This document shows, in pieces, positions 18,346 through 27,611 of a DNA stretch of 64,000 nt. The position numbers and the translations under genes were made by a program. The notes below the pieces were generated by a model. That model was not told the DNA's origin and made no database searches. It was given only the letters and a program-made list of their open reading frames with translations. The DNA lies in assembly GCA_963696315.1 (NCBI GenBank), contig CAVOJU010000024.1, positions 124,001-188,000 on the forward strand. The letters run 5' to 3'. Position 1 is the first letter of the stretch, and each line of letters begins with the position of its first letter. Source of the DNA: CAWKEY01 sp963696315. Its GTDB lineage: Bacteria; Pseudomonadota; Gammaproteobacteria; Methylococcales; Methylomonadaceae.

Positions 18346-18538
18346 GCCGGCGAAGCGCCGGATAAGTTTTTTCGTTCCGGCCATGGGCAAAATCTTTACC
18401 CCTGCTGTTAGCTTGTATGACAGCCGTCAGGTATTCAAATCTGACAAGTGCCATTGATTCTAAATTAAAGACAAGCGCTGCTCTTCGGCTTCCATCTGAT
18501 CCCTTGCCAGCATCACCATCACGGTAAATTTGCGCTAG

Positions 18539-20357
18539 TTTCATAATCAAGGCGTGACGCCGCGTGTGGAATTCTCAGTCATGCGCAAATAGTCAAATAC
18601 CAAACGGATATTGCGGTTCAACTGTTGCATTTTTTCAGCCACGCTAGTCTTTCCTTTCGTGAACATTTTGATAACACCTATTGCAAAACGGCGTAGTCGT
18701 GTCATATTCTCTGGGCCGTTGCCTTTAGAAATTCGGCTGCGATCTTCGTCATAGTTCCAGTCGATAATGTAGTGACAGGAATTTTCGATGGCCCAATGCC
18801 CACGATTAATGGTTAACAGGCGCTGAGCATTCGCTTCCTCAGGCGGTCTACTGGTGATGCCCAGGGCTGTTTCAAGGGTGAGCTTTTGGCTTTTTTTATG
18901 AAGGACTTCGCGTTCGATCAGAAAAACCTGTCCCACATGGGGGAAATCAAGGTATGCATTCAGTTCGGCGCTGCACCAAATGCGACGCGTCTCAATCCTG
19001 CCGTGATCAGGTGGCGCGACCTCACTATAATCAGGGGTGCCGCGCCCATCAAAAAGCAGTGCCATATCGGCCTGTAGCGTGGGTTGATTCGCTTTGACGG
19101 TAAAATGATAATGGGCGCCGCGCGCCACCACATAGTGCGCACATTTGCGTTGTGTCAGTAAGGCATCTGCGCTGATATCTTTGCCTTCGATATCGACTGC
19201 ATCCAACAAGGGGATAAACATGCCGATTTCATTGGTTTGTTTAGCCTCGTCCGAACCTACTCTGGGGAGTGTGCCGACTTTTTTTGGGTGTAACACTGAG
19301 CGGATTCATGCCCGATAACGCTCATAATATGCGTTTGCTGACCTTGCTCGTCAATCGCGTTACACATCGTTTTGCCGTCAACGGCGAGGCTTTGATCCTC
19401 TTGCCCAAACAACGCATTCCATTTCTGCAACGCGGCATCCAGTTCAGCCGGATCAATCCGGATCAGGATGTCGCGAATGATAAATGCACTGGGTACGCGA
19501 TAGCCGCCCCCTGGCTTCCGGCGGCACCGAAAGCGTTCTCTGGCCTTGGGGCCCAGGTCATTCGCCCAGCCAGCAATCGCCTTATAGCCGCGCATACCGC
19601 ATAGGACGGCCGCCGTGGCAATCGCGAGCACCGTGGGCAGGGGATGTATTCGGCCTTGAGCGCGGCGAGGATCAGAAATATCTTTGAAAAAGTCCGGTAA
19701 CGACTGCATTTGTTTGGCTGTAAGCATCATTTTAGGGGATTGGGGTTGATAGCGGGTGTCTAAGAGGGGACGCGAGAGCTGGGCTTGTGCATCCGGTTGC
19801 AAGGGACGAAGGAAAACCAGTTTGGGCGACTGCTCGTCAGCACTATAGCCGCTACTAGTCCGGCGATAGCCTTGAGTTTGTCCTACGCAATGCCAATTTG
19901 CCGCACGGTAAACCGTGCCATGAAAGCGAGAGGGGTCAACGAAGGTTTCCAGAAGCAGTAAGGTTTTACCAAAATGCGCCTGCCAATCGGTCTGGATACG
20001 GCGCTGGCTAAGCGATAGGACTTTGGAGCCGAGGTTGGGGTAGTGCCAATCCGGCAAAATCAGAAAACGGCTGTTGTTGGCAATGAAATTGAGGCGGCTA
20101 TAGTGATGCCGGTAACTCCACCCAATCCAGCGGTCTCTTGCGCTACATTTCCAGGCGGCGGCCGAAAAACTCAGCAATGCTACCCATTCCTCACCATAGA
20201 TGGCGACATACCAAAGCGTGTGACCAATCTTTGCCAGATCGCCCAGGTAGTGATGTTGCTGCATGAGTTCGCTATAACGCGACTCTTCGGTTTTGGTGAC
20301 AGGGCGAACTGATAGGTGCTCAAGATTGATTTTCATGAGCCACTTTGTACTATGAAA
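18539..20357 (-). mobile_element. ISAs1-family insertion sequence (ends tentative)
   Basis: It contains one ISAs1-type transposase. Possible imperfect terminal inverted repeats are TTTCATAATCAAG at 18539-18551 and CTTTGTACTATGAAA at 20343-20357. No target-site duplication is evident, so the exact ends are uncertain. The element lies between ppk2 and the hrcA promoter, less than 100 bp from the -35 box. Confidence 0.6.
18547..20336 (-). CDS. ISAs1 transposase with DruA-like (DUF4338) N-terminal domain, -1 frameshift
   Basis: Upstream frame 20336-19257: residues ~1-190 resemble DUF4338, the domain named after the Druantia anti-phage protein DruA (QQHHYLGDLAKIGHTLWYVA, later TFVDPSRFHGTVYRAANW). 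Next come the ISAs1 N-terminal region (LPDFFKDISDPRRAQGRIHPL) and the DDE start (SLAVDGKTM). The downstream frame, open from 19296 to 18547, continues with GMFIPLLDAVDIEGKDISADALLT, then NRGHWAIENSCHYIIDWNYDEDRS, holding the remaining DDE residues. The frames meet at seven A residues reading CAA AAA AAG, so the heptamer is A-AAA-AAG, the dnaX slippery sequence. A -1 shift joins CYTQKK to VGTLPRV, giving ~596 residues. It is either programmed frameshifting or a homopolymer error. Confidence 0.85.
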
Positions 20358-20449
20358 TAACCTCTATGTCCAGAACTGAAGTTAAATTACTGAACTCACA
20401 AACAATTGCCTATAGGGCAAATTCACCCTGGGCATCACCATAGTCCTTA

Positions 20450-20478
20450 TTGACAACAGCCGGGGGAGCTGATATTTT
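20450..20478 (+). promoter_or_regulatory. sigma70 promoter of the hrcA-grpE-dnaKJ operon
   Basis: A perfect TTGACA (20450-20455), 17 bp, then TATTTT (20473-20478). Transcription would start inside or just before the CIRCE element, ideal for HrcA repression. Confidence 0.7.
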
Positions 20479-20484
20479 TCCGGG

Positions 20485-20511
20485 CTGGCACTCAGCTGGC
20501 GAGAGTGCTAA
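20485..20511. promoter_or_regulatory. CIRCE operator (HrcA-binding site)
   Basis: The right arm GAGTGCTAA (20503-20511) is a perfect CIRCE half. The left arm CTGGCACTC (20485-20493) differs from the consensus TTAGCACTC at the outer bases. The spacer is exactly nine bases. Its position after the -10 and before hrcA implies autoregulation of the whole chaperone operon. Confidence 0.85.
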
Positions 20512-20533
20512 ATTCGAGTTCTCAGAGGTTGAT

Positions 20534-21589
20534 GTGGGCAATAAGCAGGTTTTAAATGACAGGTCGCTACAGCTATTAAAAACGCTGGTAGAGCGTTATA
20601 TCAGTGATGGTCAGCCGGTAGGATCAAGAGCTTTGGCAAAAGACTCGGATTTGAAACTGAGCCCTGCCACCATTCGCAATGTCATGGCCGACCTTGAAGA
20701 CCTGGGGCTGATACATTCGCCGCATACATCAGCCGGTCGCGTACCTACGGTAAGCGGCTATCGCCTGTTTGTGGATTCCCTGCTGACGGTTAAGCCCCTG
20801 GGATCACAAGAATTAATCCGCCTGCATCAGAGCCTGCTCAATCAGGAAGACACCAGCGATGTGATCGGCGTGGCCTCACGCTTATTGTCGGAATTAACGC
20901 AGATGGCAGGCGTGGTAACCTTGCCCCGGCGCGAGCTGGTCTATCTGCGGCATATCGAATTTCTAGCGTTATCGAATACCCGTGTCCTGGTCATCTTTGT
21001 CACTAATGAGCAGGAAGTTCACAACAAGATCATTCATACGGCCAAAGTTTTCAGTGCTGCCGAATTGCAGCAGGCCGCCAATTATTTAAATTCTCTCTAT
21101 TGCGGGCGCAGCCTGACGGCTGTCCGGGAAGCCTTGCTGAAAGAGTTGCAGGACGATCAGGAACGCATGAACCAGGGTATGCTGGATGCCGTTCAAATGG
21201 CGCAACTGGCCTTCGAACCGCGTGATGCCAAAGAAGATTATGTGCTGAGCGGCGAAACCAATTTAATGGAATTTTCCGAGCTGTCCAATATGGACAGACT
21301 AAAAAAACTGTTTGAGGCTTTTAGTCAGAAACAGGGCGTCATTCATTTGCTGGATCAATGCATGAAAGCCGAAGGCGTGCAGATTTTTATCGGAGAAGAA
21401 TCCGGCTATCAAGCTTTTGATCATTGCAGCCTGGTGACTTCATCTTATTCGGTCAGTGATGAGGTGGTTGGCGTGCTGGGCGTGATCGGGCCTACGCGCA
21501 TGGCTTACGAGAAAATCATTCCTTATGTCGACGTGACGGCAAAATTGTTAGGTGCCGCCTTGAATCCCAAATCATCGTCCCCATTGTAA
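20534..21589 (+). CDS. hrcA: heat-inducible transcription repressor HrcA
   Basis: 351 residues from GTG 20534 (AGAGG upstream). Starting further upstream would translate the CIRCE element. The N-terminal winged helix (LKLSPATIRNVMADLEDLGLIHSPHTSAGRVPT) is the family DNA-binding domain. The C-terminal part includes FIGEESGYQAFDHCSLV and GVLGVIGPTRMAYEKIIPYV, the typical GAF-like core and C-terminal signature. HrcA represses chaperone genes through CIRCE and depends on chaperonin activity. It is first in the operon, 68 bp before grpE. Confidence 0.96.
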   Translation: MGNKQVLNDRSLQLLKTLVERYISDGQPVGSRALAKDSDLKLSPATIRNVMADLEDLGLIHSPHTSAGRVPTVSGYRLFVDSLLTVKPLGSQELIRLHQSLLNQEDTSDVIGVASRLLSELTQMAGVVTLPRRELVYLRHIEFLALSNTRVLVIFVTNEQEVHNKIIHTAKVFSAAELQQAANYLNSLYCGRSLTAVREALLKELQDDQERMNQGMLDAVQMAQLAFEPRDAKEDYVLSGETNLMEFSELSNMDRLKKLFEAFSQKQGVIHLLDQCMKAEGVQIFIGEESGYQAFDHCSLVTSSYSVSDEVVGVLGVIGPTRMAYEKIIPYVDVTAKLLGAALNPKSSSPL

Positions 21590-21657
21590 ACAGCATCTAT
21601 TTTTTTCGTGCGCCTGGCGCGCGCCTAACCCATTTTAAATTTAAGGAGCTATAGACA

Positions 21658-22299
21658 ATGAGTACTGATCAGGAAGCACCTGAATCTCAGGTTGAAACTG
21701 AAGCCAAAAACGAAGACCTTACTGCCGGTGATGTCACTACAGAAGAGCAGACGCCGCATACTGAGCTCGCCGGACATGAAGCGACCATTGAAGAATTAAA
21801 GGCCGCCTTGACTCAGGCCGAACAAAAGGCCCAAGACAACTGGGACAAAGCTGTCCGCGCGCAAGCGGAAATGGAAAACCTGAAAAGAAGAACGCAAAAG
21901 GATTTGGAGGATGCGCATAAGTTCGCCATCACCGCTTTCGCCAAAGAATTACTGACGGTACTGGATAGTTTGGAGCTGGGTTTGCAAGCGGCATCAGGCG
22001 ATAGCCCTGAAGTACAAAGGTTTCGTGAGGGCAGTGAGTTAACCATCAAGCAATTTGAAACCGTATTCGCAAAATTTAACATTACAACGATTGATCCCGC
22101 CGGCCAGCCGTTTAATCCTGAGCACCACCAGGCCATGGTCATGCAGGCAACAGAGGGTGTAGAACCCAATACCGTGGTTAACGTTTTTCAAAAAGGTTAT
22201 CTGTTGAATGGACGCTTGTTGCGCCCTGCCATGGTCGTGGTTGCCAAAGCGGTGGAAAAACCCGCGGCAGATACCCCAAGTATTGATGAACAGGCTTGA
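21658..22299 (+). CDS. grpE: nucleotide exchange factor GrpE
   Basis: 213 residues. An acidic, disordered N-terminus precedes a long coiled coil (TIEELKAALTQAEQKAQDNWDKAVRAQAEMENLKRRTQKDLEDA). The C-terminal beta-wing domain (PFNPEHHQAMVMQATEGVEPNTVVNVFQKGYLLNGRLLRPAMVVVAK) is the GrpE signature. It releases ADP from DnaK as a dimer. The start follows AAGGAGC. dnaK follows after 66 bp. Confidence 0.97.
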   Translation: MSTDQEAPESQVETEAKNEDLTAGDVTTEEQTPHTELAGHEATIEELKAALTQAEQKAQDNWDKAVRAQAEMENLKRRTQKDLEDAHKFAITAFAKELLTVLDSLELGLQAASGDSPEVQRFREGSELTIKQFETVFAKFNITTIDPAGQPFNPEHHQAMVMQATEGVEPNTVVNVFQKGYLLNGRLLRPAMVVVAKAVEKPAADTPSIDEQA

Positions 22300-22365
22300 A
22301 GACAATAAAACAGCCCCCATATTAATAACAACTTTTTTAACATATATTCAAGTCTGGAGAATTCA

Positions 22366-24297
22366 ATGGCTAAAATAATTGGCATAGATTTAGGAACAAC
22401 CAACTCGTGCGTAGCGGTTCTGGAAAACGGCGTTGCGCGCGTGATCGAAAACAGTGAAGGTGCGCGCACCACGCCATCCATCATTGCATTTACCAGCGAC
22501 GATGAAGTATTGGTGGGGCAGTCAGCGAAACGTCAGGCGGTCACCAATCCTAAAAATACCGTATTCGCAATCAAACGTCTGATCGGCCGTCGCTTTAAAG
22601 ATGATGTCGTGCAAAAAGACATCAAAATGGTGCCTTATAAAATCGTGGAAGCGGAAAACGGCGATGCCTGGGTTGAAGTGCATGGCAAAAAAATGGCCGC
22701 ACCGGAAATTTCCGCGCGCGTGCTGATGAAGCTGAAAAAAGATGCGGAAGCCTATCTGGGTGAAGAAGTTAAAGAAGCCGTGATAACTGTACCGGCTTAC
22801 TTTAATGACTCCCAGCGTCAGGCGACGAAAGACGCCGGCCGTATTGCCGGCCTGGAAGTCAAACGCATTATCAATGAGCCTACCGCATCCGCGCTGGCTT
22901 TTGGTATGGACAAGCCTAAAGGCGATACCAAAATTGCCGTCTATGACCTGGGCGGCGGTACCTTTGATATTTCCATCATTGAAATTGCCGAAATCGAAGG
23001 CGAGCATCAATTTGAAGTGTTATCCACCAACGGCGACACCTTCCTGGGCGGCGAAGATTTCGATTCACGCATCATTGAATATCTGGCCAGCGAATTTAAA
23101 AAGGAAAGCGGCGTCGATGTCCACAATGATCCTTTGGCCTTGCAGCGCCTGAAAGAAGCCGCCGAAAAGGCAAAAATCGAGTTGTCTTCAAGTCAGCAAA
23201 CCGATGTCAATCTGCCTTACATCACCGCGGATGCCTCGGGTCCTAAACACTTAAATGTCAAATTAACCCGCGCCAAACTGGAATCGCTGGTTGAAGAACT
23301 GATTCTGCGCACCAAAGGCCCTTGCGAGATCGCGCTGAAAGACGCCGGCTTATCTGCCTCCGAAATTGATGATGTGATTCTGGTTGGCGGCCAGACCCGT
23401 ATGCCGAAAGTACAGGAAGTGGTAAAAACCATTTTCGGCAAAGAGCCGCGCAAAGACGTCAATCCCGATGAAGCGGTTGCCTTGGGTGCAGCCATTCAGG
23501 CAGGTGTTCTGGGCGGTGAAGTCAAAGACGTGTTGTTGCTGGACGTTATCCCGTTGTCGCTGGGTATTGAAACCATGGGCGGCGTGATGACCAAATTGAT
23601 CGAGAAAAACACTACGATCCCGACCAATGCCTCGCAAATTTTCTCAACAGCGGATGACAACCAAACCGCAGTCACCGTGCATGTCTTGCAGGGTGAGCGC
23701 GAAGTAGCCGCGGCCAATAAATCACTGGGTCGTTTTGATCTGGCCGATATTCCCCCGGCACCGCGCGGTATTCCGCAAATCGAAGTCGCTTTCGACATCG
23801 ATGCCAACGGTATTTTGAATGTATCGGCTAAAGACAAGGCCACCGGCAAGAAGCAATCCATCGTTATCAAAGCCTCCAGCGGTTTGTCCGATGACGAAGT
23901 GGAACGCATGATCAAGGATGCCGAAGCCCATGCCGATGAAGACCGTAAGCTGACCGAACTGGTCGCTGCACGTAACCATGCTGACAGCATGATTCATGCA
24001 ACTGAAAAATCGCTGAAAGAACTGGGCGATCAGGTCGGAGCCGATGAAAAAAGCGCTATCGAGAAAGCCATTGACGCGCTGAAGCATGTCGTTAAAAGCG
24101 ACAATAAAGCCGACATCGAAGCCAAAACCCATGACTTGACCGAATTATCCGGTAAACTGGCTGAACGCGTGTATGCCCAAAAGAGTGCGTCGGAAGGCGC
24201 CAACCCAGGCGCCGGCCATTCAGCCGAGCATGCCGCTGCCGATGAGGGCGTGGTTGATGCCGAGTTTGAAGAAGTAAAAGAAGACGATAAAAAATAA
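22366..24297 (+). CDS. dnaK: molecular chaperone DnaK (Hsp70)
   Basis: 643 residues, the normal length. ATPase-domain signatures are IGIDLGTTNSCVAV, VYDLGGGTFDISIIEI and VILVGGQTRMPKVQEVV. The interdomain linker DVLLLDVIPLSLGIETMGG leads to the substrate-binding domain. The C-terminus ends in an acidic EFEEVKEDDKK tail, close to the EEVKDKK ending of bacterial DnaK. It works with DnaJ and GrpE in protein folding. Confidence 0.99.
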   Translation: MAKIIGIDLGTTNSCVAVLENGVARVIENSEGARTTPSIIAFTSDDEVLVGQSAKRQAVTNPKNTVFAIKRLIGRRFKDDVVQKDIKMVPYKIVEAENGDAWVEVHGKKMAAPEISARVLMKLKKDAEAYLGEEVKEAVITVPAYFNDSQRQATKDAGRIAGLEVKRIINEPTASALAFGMDKPKGDTKIAVYDLGGGTFDISIIEIAEIEGEHQFEVLSTNGDTFLGGEDFDSRIIEYLASEFKKESGVDVHNDPLALQRLKEAAEKAKIELSSSQQTDVNLPYITADASGPKHLNVKLTRAKLESLVEELILRTKGPCEIALKDAGLSASEIDDVILVGGQTRMPKVQEVVKTIFGKEPRKDVNPDEAVALGAAIQAGVLGGEVKDVLLLDVIPLSLGIETMGGVMTKLIEKNTTIPTNASQIFSTADDNQTAVTVHVLQGEREVAAANKSLGRFDLADIPPAPRGIPQIEVAFDIDANGILNVSAKDKATGKKQSIVIKASSGLSDDEVERMIKDAEAHADEDRKLTELVAARNHADSMIHATEKSLKELGDQVGADEKSAIEKAIDALKHVVKSDNKADIEAKTHDLTELSGKLAERVYAQKSASEGANPGAGHSAEHAAADEGVVDAEFEEVKEDDKK

Positions 24298-24314
24298 TCG
24301 CTACAGGGACTATG

Positions 24315-24333
24315 CCGCGCCTTTTGGGCGCGG
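24315..24333 (+). promoter_or_regulatory. intercistronic hairpin dnaK-dnaJ
   Basis: CCGCGCC (24315-24321), a 5-base loop, then GGCGCGG (24327-24333). The next bases are not a T-run. It probably stabilises dnaK mRNA or lowers downstream dnaJ expression. Confidence 0.45.
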
Positions 24334-24403
24334 TGGTTACTAACTTACAGCAATGCTGAATTTCCCGAGTGAGCTCTTGGGAATGGACTGAAACGACTGA
24401 AAC

Positions 24404-25538
24404 ATGGCAAAAGAAGATTATTACAAGCTTCTCGGTGTAGATAGAAACGCCAGTGATGCAGAGATCAAGAAAAGTTATCGCCGCATGGCGATGAAATTTC
24501 ATCCGGACAGAAACAAGGACAACCCGCAAGAAGCCGAAGCTAAATTCAAGCTAATCAAGGAAGCGTACGAAGTTTTATCAGATCCTAAAAAACGTTCAGC
24601 TTACGACCAATTTGGCCATGCCGGTGTCGATCAGTCCAGAGGTGCCGGTGGTTTTGGCGGATTTGGCGCAGAAAGCTTCAGCGATGTCTTCGGCGATGTG
24701 TTTGGCGATATTTTTGGTGGCGGCAGGCAACGCAGCAGCGTTCAACGCGGCGCCGACTTACGCTACAACCTGGAATTGACACTGGAAGAAGCCGTTGCCG
24801 GCACCGAAGCCAAAATCCGTGTCCCGGTCATGGTTACTTGCGGCGAATGTAGTGGCTCCGGCGCCAAAGAAGGGCTCAAGCCCGGTCATCTGCTCAACCT
24901 GTCACGGTCACGGCCAGGTCAGAATGCAGCAGGGTTTCTTTTCGGTACAACAGACCTGCCCCACGTGCCGTGGCAGCGGTAAACAGATTAAAGATCCCTG
25001 CGGCAAATGCTATGGCCAGGGCCGGGTACAGGAAACCAAAACCCTGTCCGTGAAAGTGCCTGCCGGCGTCGACACCGGCGACCGCATACGTCTGGCCGGC
25101 GAAGGCGAAGCCGGCGAGCGCGGCGGCCCGTCCGGCGACTTGTATGTTCAGGTTCAGGTCAAGGATCACGCCATTTTTACCCGTGATGGCGCCAATTTAT
25201 ACTGCGAAATGCCGATCAGTTTCCCGACTGCCTGCTTGGGCGGCGAATTACAGGTACCGACGCTGGACGGCAAAGTGGTGCTGAAAGTTCCGGCCGAAAC
25301 GCAAACCGGCAAACTCTTCAGATTGCGCGGCAAAGGCGTTAAACCCGTGCGCGGCGGCGCCGTCGGTGATTTGTTGTGCCGGGTAGTCATTGAAACACCG
25401 GTACATCTGACCAAAGAACAAAAAGCCCTGGTTGAGAAACTCGGTGAATCCCTATCCGGCGGCGGCAAACATCACAGTCCTCAGGAGCATTCCTGGACGG
25501 ACGGGGTAAAAAACTTTTTCGATAAATTAACGGGATAA
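24404..25538 (+). CDS. dnaJ: co-chaperone DnaJ, one frameshift
   Basis: The J domain (EDYYKLLGVDRNASDAEIKKSYRRMAMKFHPDRNKDN, with HPD) and the Gly/Phe region are in the first frame. The zinc fingers (CGECSGSG, CSTCHGHG, CPTCRGSG, CGKCYGQG) straddle the break. The C-terminal substrate-binding domains are in the second frame. Removing one G of the GGG at 24872-24874 joins AKEG to SSPVICSTCHG and restores a normal ~377-residue DnaJ. It is most likely a sequencing indel. It completes the operon, and dapB starts 5 bp after its stop. Confidence 0.96.
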
Positions 25539-25543
25539 CCGCC

Positions 25544-26353
25544 ATGGTTCGTATCGCTGTCGTAGGTGCTTCCGGCCGCATGGGGCAAAGCCTGATTAAA
25601 GCCGCAACCTTGGCTGGCAAGGCAACGCTGGCTGCGGCTGTCTCACGCCCGGAAAGCCTGGCCATTGGCAAGGATGCCGGAGAACTGGCCGGCATCAGCG
25701 CTATAGGCGTAAAAGTCATTGATGATGTGACCGCGGTTATAGATCAATTTGATGTCCTGATTGATTTTACCCGCCCCGATGCCTCCATGGAGTTTATCGA
25801 AATCTGCCGCCAGGCCGGTAAAAGGATCGTCATCGGCACAACCGGTTACAGCGAAGCGCAAAAGGCGTTGATTGCAAAAGCCGCAAATGATGTGGCCATA
25901 GTCATGGCGCCCAATATGAGCGTGGGCGTCAACCTGTCACTCAAATTGCTGGAAATGACCGCCAAAGTCATGGGCGATTATACGGACATTGAAATTATCG
26001 AAGCCCACCACCGCCATAAAATCGACGCCCCTTCCGGCACAGCCTTGCGCATGGGCGAGGTTGTCGCGGCAACCCTGGGACGTGATCTGAAAGACTGTGC
26101 GATTTACGGACGGGAAGGCACTACCGGGGAGCGTCCCCGAAAAACCATCGGCTTTTCCACCATCCGTGCCGGGGACATTGTCGGCGAGCACACCGTAATG
26201 TTTGCCGACGAGGGTGAGCGCGTCGAAATCACCCACAAAGCCACCAGCCGCATGACATTTGCGAATGGTGCCGTCAGAGCGGCCGTCTGGTTAAAGGACA
26301 AACAAAACGGGCTTTACGATATGCAGGATGTGTTGGCTTTAAAAAATTGTTAA
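25544..26353 (+). CDS. dapB: 4-hydroxy-tetrahydrodipicolinate reductase
   Basis: 269 residues. VRIAVVGASGRMGQSLIKA is the dinucleotide-binding motif. IEAHHRHKIDAPSGTALRMGE is the DapB signature with the catalytic histidine and lysine. It reduces the dihydrodipicolinate precursor in lysine and diaminopimelate synthesis. It is separated from dnaJ by 5 bp, so it is probably read from the same transcript. A strong hairpin follows at 26403-26436. Confidence 0.97.
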   Translation: MVRIAVVGASGRMGQSLIKAATLAGKATLAAAVSRPESLAIGKDAGELAGISAIGVKVIDDVTAVIDQFDVLIDFTRPDASMEFIEICRQAGKRIVIGTTGYSEAQKALIAKAANDVAIVMAPNMSVGVNLSLKLLEMTAKVMGDYTDIEIIEAHHRHKIDAPSGTALRMGEVVAATLGRDLKDCAIYGREGTTGERPRKTIGFSTIRAGDIVGEHTVMFADEGERVEITHKATSRMTFANGAVRAAVWLKDKQNGLYDMQDVLALKNC

Positions 26354-26402
26354 TGACCAAAACGGCATAATTTCGTAGAATTGCTTTAATTTTGTTTCAT
26401 AC

Positions 26403-26436
26403 AACGGGATGATCCCTTAAGGGCTCATCCCGTTTT
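26403..26436 (+). terminator. terminator-like hairpin between dapB and carA
   Basis: AACGGGATGATCCC, a TTAA loop, then GGGCTCATCCCGTT (one mismatch), followed by TT. It ends only 22 bp before the carA start, which leaves no room for a separate promoter downstream. It may act both as the dapB terminator and as a carA leader attenuator. Confidence 0.7.
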
Positions 26437-26457
26437 GCACATTTAGAGGTGACGTGT

Positions 26458-27591
26458 TTGAGTAAGCCTGCAGTGTTGGTGTTGGAAGATGGAACGGTAT
26501 TTAACGGCGTGGCGATAGGTGCAGACGGCTGTTCTGTCGGTGAAGTCGTGTTTAATACGGCAATGACCGGTTATCAAGAAATCCTCAGTGACCCCTCTTA
26601 TGCCCGGCAAATTGTGACATTAACCTACCCTCATATTGGTAATGTCGGAACAACCCGCGAAGATGATGAATCGGGGGCTGTATTCGCCAGTGGACTGGTG
26701 ATCAGGGATTTACCGATACTGGCCAGCAACTGGCGCAGCGAAAAGACTCTGCAGCAGTATCTGCTGGATAACAAGGTGGTCGCCATTGCCGATATTGATA
26801 CCCGCAAACTGACACGTTTATTGCGCGATAAAGGCGCTCAACGGGGCTGTATCATGGCTGGCGAGTCATTAGATCTGGATGCGGCAAAAACGGCGATTGA
26901 AAGTTTTCCAGGGCTAAAAGGAATGGATCTGGCAAAAGAGGTCACTGCCTCCGCGCCTTATGAATGGACTGAAAATGTCTGGGATCTGCACAACGGTCAT
27001 AGGCCAGCGAAAAACCTGACCAAGCACGTTGTCGCCTACGATTTTGGCATTAAACGCAACATCCTGAGATTATTGGCAAATCGCGGCTGCCGCATAACGG
27101 TAGTACCGGCAACCACATCCGCAGAAACCGTCCTGGCCATGAATCCCGATGGCGTATTCCTGTCCAATGGCCCGGGCGATCCTGAGCCGTGTACTTATGC
27201 AATTGAGGCTATCCAAACCATCCTGGCGAAAAACATTCCGGTATTCGGCATTTGCCTGGGCCATCAGTTACTGGCTTTAGCCAGCGGCGCCAAAACCGAA
27301 AAAATGAAATTCGGCCATCACGGCGCCAATCATCCTGTTCAGGAAAAAGCCACCGGCCGCGTCATGATTAGCAGTCAGAATCACGGCTTTGCAGTCAATG
27401 AAGCCAGTCTTCCCGCCAATCTGGTAGCGACTTATCATTCCTTGTTCGACGGCAGCTTGCAGGGCATAGCTCGAACCGATTGCCCTGCCATGAGTTTTCA
27501 GGGCCATCCTGAAGCAAGCCCTGGGCCGCATGACGTTGAATCCTTGTTTGATGGCTTCATCGACATGATGGAACCACAAGCCAGCCAATAA
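26458..27591 (+). CDS. carA: carbamoyl-phosphate synthase small subunit
   Basis: 377 residues. It provides ammonia by glutamine hydrolysis to CarB for carbamoyl phosphate (arginine and pyrimidine synthesis). The class I amidotransferase triad is visible: Cys in FGICLGHQLLAL, and His/Glu in SFQGHPEASPGP. I choose TTG 26458 (SKPAVLVLEDGT, matching the usual N-terminus) with GAGGTGA upstream. A GTG at 26449 would add three residues and sit on the ribosome-binding site. carB follows after 20 bp. Confidence 0.96.
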   Translation: MSKPAVLVLEDGTVFNGVAIGADGCSVGEVVFNTAMTGYQEILSDPSYARQIVTLTYPHIGNVGTTREDDESGAVFASGLVIRDLPILASNWRSEKTLQQYLLDNKVVAIADIDTRKLTRLLRDKGAQRGCIMAGESLDLDAAKTAIESFPGLKGMDLAKEVTASAPYEWTENVWDLHNGHRPAKNLTKHVVAYDFGIKRNILRLLANRGCRITVVPATTSAETVLAMNPDGVFLSNGPGDPEPCTYAIEAIQTILAKNIPVFGICLGHQLLALASGAKTEKMKFGHHGANHPVQEKATGRVMISSQNHGFAVNEASLPANLVATYHSLFDGSLQGIARTDCPAMSFQGHPEASPGPHDVESLFDGFIDMMEPQASQ

Positions 27592-27611
27592 TCAGCAGAG
27601 CAACAGACAAA

